From Cycas panzhihuaensis (lineage: Eukaryota; Cycadophyta): DNA of 64,000 bases. How positions within the stretch are numbered: the first letter of the stretch is position 1; the number at the start of each line of letters is the position of its first letter. Under the pieces are notes generated by a model. The model saw only the letters and a list, made by a program, of their open reading frames with translations, did not search any database and had not been told where the DNA came from. The position numbers were made by a program, and so were the translations under genes. Location of the stretch: assembly GCA_023213395.1 (NCBI GenBank), contig CM041465.1:26543741-26607740 (forward strand), given 5' to 3'. Positions 58,498 through 64,000 of the stretch are shown here, piece after piece.

Positions 58498-58803
58498 TGA
58501 AAGAGGTTAATGTATTAAGGTCATTTATGTAGATTAATTAAGTGACCTTAGGATATATTATTAACATTAGTCTCTTAGTGAAATGTACTTTATGTACATT
58601 TAGATGTAATTTTAGGTCCATATCATTAGGCAAGAAAATTCTAACCCTAATGCTTATCCTCAATAATAAAAGCGAAATCTCAATGACGGAGTCATTATTC
58701 ATTCTCACCTCTAAGTTTGCTCTCATATCTTGTTTCATTTCTTTTTTATTCTCCATTGTCATTGTGTACATGTGAGTGATTTATTTCCTAGATCCATCCT
58801 TCA
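58498..58803 (+). repeat. Element H 3' LTR
   Basis: 306 bp from TGAAAGAGGTTAATG to ATCCTTCA, matching 51202-51512. Confidence 0.92.
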
Positions 58804-59405
58804 TTTACTTTAAACCTCCTATGCTCAATAACACAAAATCCCTCACCTAAGCTATAATTTTATTAATCATTCCCTCATTCTTTTACAAATATTTACATTG
58901 TATCTTCAATCCCAACACAACTCTCTCTTGTGTAGTTGATCTAATATTCTGACCACTTAATAATCCTACCATGCCAAATTGTCTAAAACTTGTTTCCCAC
59001 CATCACTTCTTCCATTAGAATCCTCACCAATATGAAACTCCTATAATGGCCTCTAATTCTAATAACTATTATCTTGCCCTATGTATCCCTATATAACCCC
59101 TAATTTTACATCATAATACTTGTTCCATGTTTATATGCACCCCACCCTCTTGTCCCCAAGTCATCTTCCTATTCAAAGAGTGAATTCCCATGGACACAAT
59201 GTAAAAATATGGCATAGGATCTCTAACAAGTTAAAACCTCAATACATAGGTCCCATGATTATCGATACATGAAATTGGGCATAAAAGATATCTAGGACAA
59301 GTCATCCTCTATAAGAAAGAAATACATATGGATTGTTGTTATGAGACAACATAGAAGTGGGCCAAGTACTCATGATATTATAACCTTAAAAAGTGGTGGA
59401 TTAAA
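58804..59405. other. Unit I interior right of H
   Basis: The first 350 bp continue the G-poor, pyrimidine-rich composition seen left of H, so H inserted into that block. From about 59180 the composition becomes ordinary AT-rich DNA. No coding remnant was seen. Confidence 0.6.
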
Positions 59406-59549
59406 GATGCATGCATCTTTCCATGCCTCCTTAGCAAAATGAAACACTTCAAGGATGAAGTATCTAAGGGAGGAAAGGGATGCATATATCTCCCCATGCC
59501 TCCTTAGTAAAATTAAACATTTCAAGGGTGAAATATCTAAATGAGGAAA
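59406..59549. repeat. Two-copy 73-bp tandem repeat
   Basis: GATGCATRYATCT and CCATGCCTCCTTAG recur 73 bp apart (59406 and 59479) and the two units align to their ends with few differences. The repeat lies just before the right direct repeat of unit I. Confidence 0.88.
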
Positions 59550-59553
59550 TAGT

Positions 59554-59643
59554 TGAAATTATTCTAAATATTTATTAATATTTTAATATGAAGTTGGTTT
59601 ATTTAATTATGAAGTTAGTTTTTATATAGTATCTATTGTGGCA
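59554..59643. repeat. Right direct repeat of unit I
   Basis: 90 bp from TGAAATTATTCTAAA to CTATTGTGGCA, preceded by an AAATGAGGAAATAGT purine-rich stretch that could be a polypurine tract. Confidence 0.75.
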
Positions 59644-59649
59644 CCCTAT

Positions 59650-60344
59650 AAATACACGGTACTTCATATATGCAACTAGTTGAAAGTCTCATATATTTAA
59701 CTATAACTAGACCTAATATTACTTTTGTAGTAGATATGGTATGGAAGTTTATAATAGAACCAAATTTGAGCCACTAGAAAACTATAAAGATGGTTTTGGG
59801 ATGCATGTAGAAAACTTTATAATATAGACTTGAATTCACCAAAAGCAATTTCTTTAAGATGGAAGGGGTTTTTTATTCAAATTAGGTTAAATGTGTTGAT
59901 AATAAGAAGTCTACTCTTAGATATTATTTCATTCTTAGATTAGTCATTGTAATCTAAAGCAATAAGAAGTAATCTAATGTTGACATTTCTTCAACTAAAG
60001 TAAAGTACAAGGTTGTAGTTGGAGCAACATGTGAAGCCATGTCATTAAAATAAAATTATTGGTGATTCAAGTCTTCATGAGGATATTGCTACAAAGTTAT
60101 ATCATGACAATTAGAGTATATTGAATATAGCCAAAAATCAAGTGTTTCATGCTTAGAACAAATATATTAAAGTGCATCATCACTTTATTAGAGAGTATAT
60201 CCAAAATGAAATATTGAACTAATTTAAAGACCTACCAATGAACAACTTATAGCCATTTTCACCAAACCACTAACACAAGATAAATTCAAGAAGTTCATAG
60301 ATAGTATTGGAATTAAGACTAATGAAGTAAATATTAAGAGGGAA
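59650..60344 (+). pseudogene. Element J: RT/RNase H C-terminus of a copia element
   Basis: The connection YMQLVESLIYLTITRPNITFVV lies at about 59677-59735. RNase H motifs follow: SSTKVKYKVVVGATCEAM near 59985, and IFTKPLTQDKFKKF near 60255-60300. A purine tract AATATTAAGAGGGAA near 60329-60343 follows. This is the same domain series left off at 49427, though the RT core is missing. Confidence 0.8.
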
Positions 60345-60630
60345 TATTAAAACTAATGTTTACTTAAGTCATAATTTAATGTTATGAGTCCTAGTGGTTA
60401 GGTGAGTCAATTTTGGGGGTCATTTAATATGTGACACAAGTTAGGGCAATTATTAACCCTAATGGATAGTTATTTGTTCACACATATTGATATCTATAAT
60501 ACACATTACACATACAATTGAATTTAAAATGAATTGATATTATTAAAAGTAGACTAATTCTACTAGAAAAGTTCCTTTGCATTGCTCTATTCTTTGGCTC
60601 ATTTAATTCTCATAGGATCTTCCTTCTATT
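60345..60630 (+). repeat. Probable 3' LTR of element J (right end uncertain)
   Basis: Sequence after the polypurine tract starts TATTAAAACTAATG, a possible decayed TGTTA start. No second copy is in the window, so its extent is a guess. Confidence 0.45.
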
Positions 60631-62289
60631 CCTCCCCCTTTTACCCTTCCTCCTCCTCCCTTAAGCAACCATGAACTAAAAAGATTTTTTATAGTTCTTA
60701 TAATTCCTTTGCCATGTATTGATTTCAACATCAATGTCTCCTTTATTAACCTTGTAATAAAGCTTACCACCATGAGGATGTGACATTTGTGAAATGTAGT
60801 GATACAACACCATTAGGTGAGTGAATCGAGTTGAATGCTTAAAATAAACATTAAACTTCATGATCTAATCCACTAAATTTTGGGATCCCTTTCTCCTTAC
60901 AATTCAAAAACTTTGAGGCTTCGCTTCTCTTCCCCAATCTTTTACCTTTATGAAACTATCTACCAAGATATAAAGAGATCTTGCTTCCTCAAAATAAGGG
61001 TAATTACTAAAACAAACCTAGTTTTAAAGATGTTATACTTCTTTCCAACATGTTGGTGAGTAACTTTATACCATCTACTTTTGAATGCTTCCATACTTTG
61101 AAGGGTATCAAATACATTCACATATACACATGACAAAGTTTCCTAAAACCAAGCACACACATAGCATGCAATACACACTAAAATTTTATTTTATTAAAGG
61201 TGTATTTGCATACATCATTGAAATCTAATTATAAGAATTTAACAGACTATAGCTAACTAAAGTCTAAGCTTAGTCTAACAAACTAACAAATGGTGTCATC
61301 AATGCTACTTACAACAACCATTCTACTATCTTGTGGAGTTATTACATCATTATCATCCCACTCATAATGAATGTTTTAATATAAATGCTATGATATAAGC
61401 ACTATGATATCATCATTATGTCATCGCCATGACATAATTATGACATAAGTAGTATTACATCATCATGACACATAAACTAAATGATAACAAGCATTATTTT
61501 TAATTATGTTCAATACAAATGAACAATCCATCAAGCGTCTAAGTTGTGGAATGCATACAAATCTGGAAAACAATAACAAAAATGATCTCTCAAAGAATGC
61601 ATGCCAGAGTGCATTCTAAAATAGGAATGCATGATAGACAAAATCCAAAATTAGAATGCACAAGAAATACATAGAGTAGAACAGGTAAAATGCAAGTTGA
61701 TAGTAGCTGGGAATGTGCAAGTGTACGAACAAATGATTAAGATGATGATAAGAAAGTGTAATCATCGGTTGATTAGTTGATCAATTACTAAAGGGTGTGT
61801 GTTATGTTAAAGGAATAATTATGACTAGATAGTCACAGTCGTTCCCCAAAAGGCACACATGGGATATTTATGGGTCATTTTCTGACAATTTTAGATGTGA
61901 AAGCCAAGTTATTCTATTCTATGGCATGTTTTCTGGTATGGATGACTAGCACATGATATTATTAATGGAGTTGTAAGGGGAAAAAGTTATATAATGGTGT
62001 GAAATTGATGTAAACATTGATATTACTTAATGAAATTATAGAGTTACATGGAAAATGTGTTCTCTATGTTACTTGTGATTGATTTATGATACTATAAGGA
62101 ATAATAGTACTATAACAAGGTTATGATTACTATTATATTGTGGATTTATGTGGCATATTTGTGTGTAATTTACCTATATGTTGACAAGAAGCCCTAGTTT
62201 TGACTATCAAAAAGTGACCTTTGGCAAGTGTACCTTTTAAGGGACAAAAGGAAGATCAAGGCATGATTTTCTTACTTATTATAAGAAGC

Positions 62290-62290
<1 letters not shown>
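60631..62290. other. Unassigned AT-rich region
   Basis: No gene was recognised. A 61-codon minus-strand frame at 60676-60861 has no known motif. At about 61375-61475 the words ATGACATAA, TGATATCATCA and TTATGACAT recur and form imperfect dyads. GAATGCAT recurs several times at 61590-61660. Part of the right end may be the gypsy 5' LTR, but its start could not be fixed. Confidence 0.5.
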
Positions 62291-62320
<30 letters not shown>

Positions 62321-62329
62321 CTTCTTCTT
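62291..62329. repeat. (CTT)n microsatellite
   Basis: Thirteen CTT units without interruption, immediately left of the gypsy primer-like site. Confidence 0.95.
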
Positions 62330-62486
62330 TTTGTGATATCTAGAGCAGAACCTCTAGCCATACCTTAGTACAATGATCCAAAGGAAGGAGGACCCCCGGG
62401 GTCCAAGTTTTCATATTACCTTTATACAAGGAGCAATTCTTACGTGGTATAAGTAATTAGACCTAACTAAAAGTTGGGAAGATATC

Positions 62487-63165
62487 AAGAGAATTTGAGG
62501 AGAGATTCCAGAAGTTTAAAAGCAATGAAGTTATGGAATTATCCCTTAAGAAGATGAAGCAAAGACCAGGGAAATCAACCCTAACCTATAGAAGTAAAAT
62601 AGATATTATAGCAGCAAATATAATAAAAAGAGAGAAAATTATAGACTATAACATGAGAATTTATTTTATTAATTGACTAAACATAAAGCTAAGGGTTATA
62701 ATGGAAACCCATCCTCTCAAATCATACCAGCATGTATGAGAGTTAATAATAGATGTTAAGAAAGAAATTGATACTAAAAATGTAGGACATAACCCCTTAC
62801 TTCTAAGATTACAAGAGGAGATTTAGGAATTCAAAAGTCAAAACATAAATAAATCTTACTTTCAAATGGAAAAAATAGAGAAGACATCAAAGGTGAAATC
62901 CCTAAGGAAGGAAGTTGTAAGATTAAAGTTGAAAGCCCGGAAATACAAGAAATAAAGGAGAAAAATAAGAAATACAGAGGGAAAGAACTTTCAATAGAGA
63001 AATGGTATCGCATATGTGATGAAAACTCTCATTCCATAGAGGAATGTGACCTTAATAAAAGGAATAGTACGGTGAAAAAGAGTACATAGTGATATATATG
63101 TGACATTGATAACCATAATAGCAAAGATTGCTACTTCAATGTACGAGGGAAAAATCAATAAGGTA
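62487..63165 (+). pseudogene. Gypsy gag with two damaged knuckles
   Basis: The frame at about 62487 reads ISREFEERFQKFKSNEVMEL, then PGKSTLTYRSKI, a retrotransposon gag pattern, then Lys/Glu-rich sequence. Two knuckles follow at about 63003-63045 (ICDENSHSIEEC) and 63095-63135 (ICDIDNHNSKDC). In each the first Cys is lost: Arg in one, a TGA stop in the other. Several other stops and a shift are present. Confidence 0.8.
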
Positions 63166-63295
63166 GAGGTCGAGTGAGAGAAAGTCTCTTGATCAAGAAT
63201 GTTTATACTATTCATATGGCACCTAAAATTTCCAAGAAGAAGCCACCAATAGGACGGTGGTTGGTGTAATTAGGATTTGAGCATTAGAAGTCAAA

Positions 63296-63688
63296 ATGGC
63301 CATGATAAAGGCACATGAGAAATGCCCATTTACGCGGAAAAACTATAGGCCAAGTACCCACCCAAAAAAGGATTGTAAAGGCAAGGGAAAAGCTATAAAC
63401 TTTATGACAATGATACCAAATTCTCCAAAAAATATTAATTTACAAACGAGAAGTGAGAAAGGTAAAATAAAAGTGGAAGTTAAGTACCCTAACCCCAAAG
63501 TAGAAATTGATAGATTTGCAATAACAAAGAAAGCATTAAAAGATGTTGTCAAAGAAGAAATAACAAAATCACTACCTATGGAAAAACCAGAGGTAAAACA
63601 AGTTTATATGAAGAAAAATAAAGTAAAAGGGCCTAGTGAAACCTCGAGAATGAAGGAAGTAAGAAACAACAAAGTGGAAAAGAAGTAA
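63296..63688 (+). pseudogene. Gypsy gag-pol linker, Lys-rich open frame
   Basis: An open frame of 130 codons, very rich in Lys, Pro and Glu (KKDCKGKGKAIN, KSLPMEKPEVKQVYMKKNK). It lies between the knuckles and the protease in the element's sense direction. It is probably a spacer rather than a separate gene. Confidence 0.55.
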
Positions 63689-63689
63689 A

Positions 63690-64000
63690 CAATGAATCAA
63701 CCAACTCCCATGCTCAAAGCAGGGGATTCATTTAAGGGATTACCAATAGAGGATATCCTAAGGATACTCGTAGTGATGGAAAACTTGGCAAAGCAATTAC
63801 AATTGACAATTCCCCTAGAACAACTAATAGAATAGATCAAAATTAGGGTGTTGTAGCCAAAGGAAATATCAAAAAATTTAAACAAAGTTGTGTCATCATG
63901 TGACATTAACCCCTCAGTGACCATCGATGTCTTAGGGGAAACATTCCAAAATGTAATCGTATATGGTGAAGTAGCAGTGAACATCCTACCAACAACCACT
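63690..64000 (+). pseudogene. Gypsy protease region, start only
   Basis: MLKAGDSFKGLPIEDILRIL begins near 63711. Later comes VTIDVLGETFQNVIVYGEVAVNILPT, in which YGEVAVNILPT stands at the DGGxxxNxLP position of plant gypsy retropepsins. The expected catalytic Asp is replaced by Tyr. Two stops interrupt it and the window ends here. Confidence 0.7.

Larger units (their letters stand above)
51202..58803 (+). mobile_element. Element H: long copia element, relatively well kept
   Basis: LTRs at 51202-51512 and 58498-58803, a nearly perfect primer site, a leader of about 1.9 kb, gag, protease, integrase, RT, RNase H, and a 3' UTR with repeats are present. At 7602 bp it is long for copia, mainly because of the leader. 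The RT and RNase H frame from about 56510 to 58020 is continuous apart from stops. The flanks read CTTTA on the left and TTTAC on the right, an imperfect TSD. H is related to element G and oriented opposite to it. Confidence 0.92.
49428..59643. mobile_element. Unit I: direct-repeat-bounded insertion in element J, containing H
   Basis: Short direct repeats (49428-49509 and 59554-59643) share CTAAATATTTATTAATATT, AAGTTAGTTT, TTTATATAGT and CTATTGTGGCA, and so could be very short LTRs ending in CA. The unit interrupts copia pol between integrase and the RT/RNase H border. Without H it is about 2.6 kb and codes for nothing recognisable. A matching TSD was not found. It may be a small non-autonomous LTR element. 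Confidence 0.55.
62331..64000 (+). mobile_element. Ty3/gypsy element, 5' part, running off the window
   Basis: A primer-like string TGATATCTAGAGC (62334-62346) is followed by a retrotrans_gag-type frame, two knuckles, a Lys-rich linker and the start of a retropepsin-like region at the window end. The gag type and order fit Ty3/gypsy and not copia. The 5' LTR should lie just upstream but was not delimited. Confidence 0.78.

Noticed and set aside
62331-64000. Endogenous pararetrovirus at the right edge
   Set aside because: Gag type, knuckles and protease context fit Ty3/gypsy; no movement-protein or coat-protein features of a pararetrovirus were seen.

Overview
The window is repeat-dominated nuclear DNA from a plant, probably a seed plant with a large genome; the species cannot be read from the sequence. 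The evidence is wall-to-wall Ty1/copia LTR elements with initiator-Met-tRNA primer sites, a plant-type L1 LINE with DUF4283-like ORF1 and an RNase H tail, a Ty3/gypsy gag at the right edge, general AT-richness, and decay mostly by C-to-T/G-to-A changes. I find no intact host gene, rRNA, tRNA or CRISPR array. Nearly all apparent reading frames are pieces of dead retroelements.

Layout. 1-745: degenerate array built on GTTGYAAC with a 21-22 bp step. 1331-16176: three-level nest with every target-site duplication (TSD) readable. Element A (+, TSD TGGCC) contains element B (-, 1959-12376, TSD ATCCT), which contains element C (-, 3287-8905, TSD TAAAA). C is a full copia element; A and B carry only a related gag-like region. 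B also holds a frameshifted, intronless fragment of a glycine-rich-type RNA-binding protein (RRM) gene at 10119-10351. 17369-29190: copia element D (+), with a probable solo LTR in its gag and copia element F (22937-28278, TSD TAATG) inserted in its RNase H region. D's 3' LTR ends in a long compound microsatellite.

29187-43034: an L1 LINE (about 6.2 kb once insertions are removed). Its ORF1 is split by a GC- and CpG-rich block (about 30900-38540) of unknown origin. That block contains copia element E (32094-37059, TSD TCCTC), whose two 186-bp LTRs are identical although its reading frame is broken many times.

43086-46552: element G (-), copia, cut off in its gag. 47220-47646: tail and LTR of another copia element. 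48425-60345 and beyond: broken copia element J, interrupted by a unit bounded by 82-90 bp direct repeats and filled with G-poor, pyrimidine-rich DNA, into which element H (51202-58803, a relative of G) is inserted. 62331-64000: 5' half of a Ty3/gypsy element running off the window.

The elements do not act as a system; the order of events can be read from the nesting. The observations most worth following are the RRM fragment inside B, the contrast between E's identical LTRs and its broken frame, the CpG-rich block around E, the long conserved leader shared by G and H, and the GTTGYAAC array that recurs 46 kb away.
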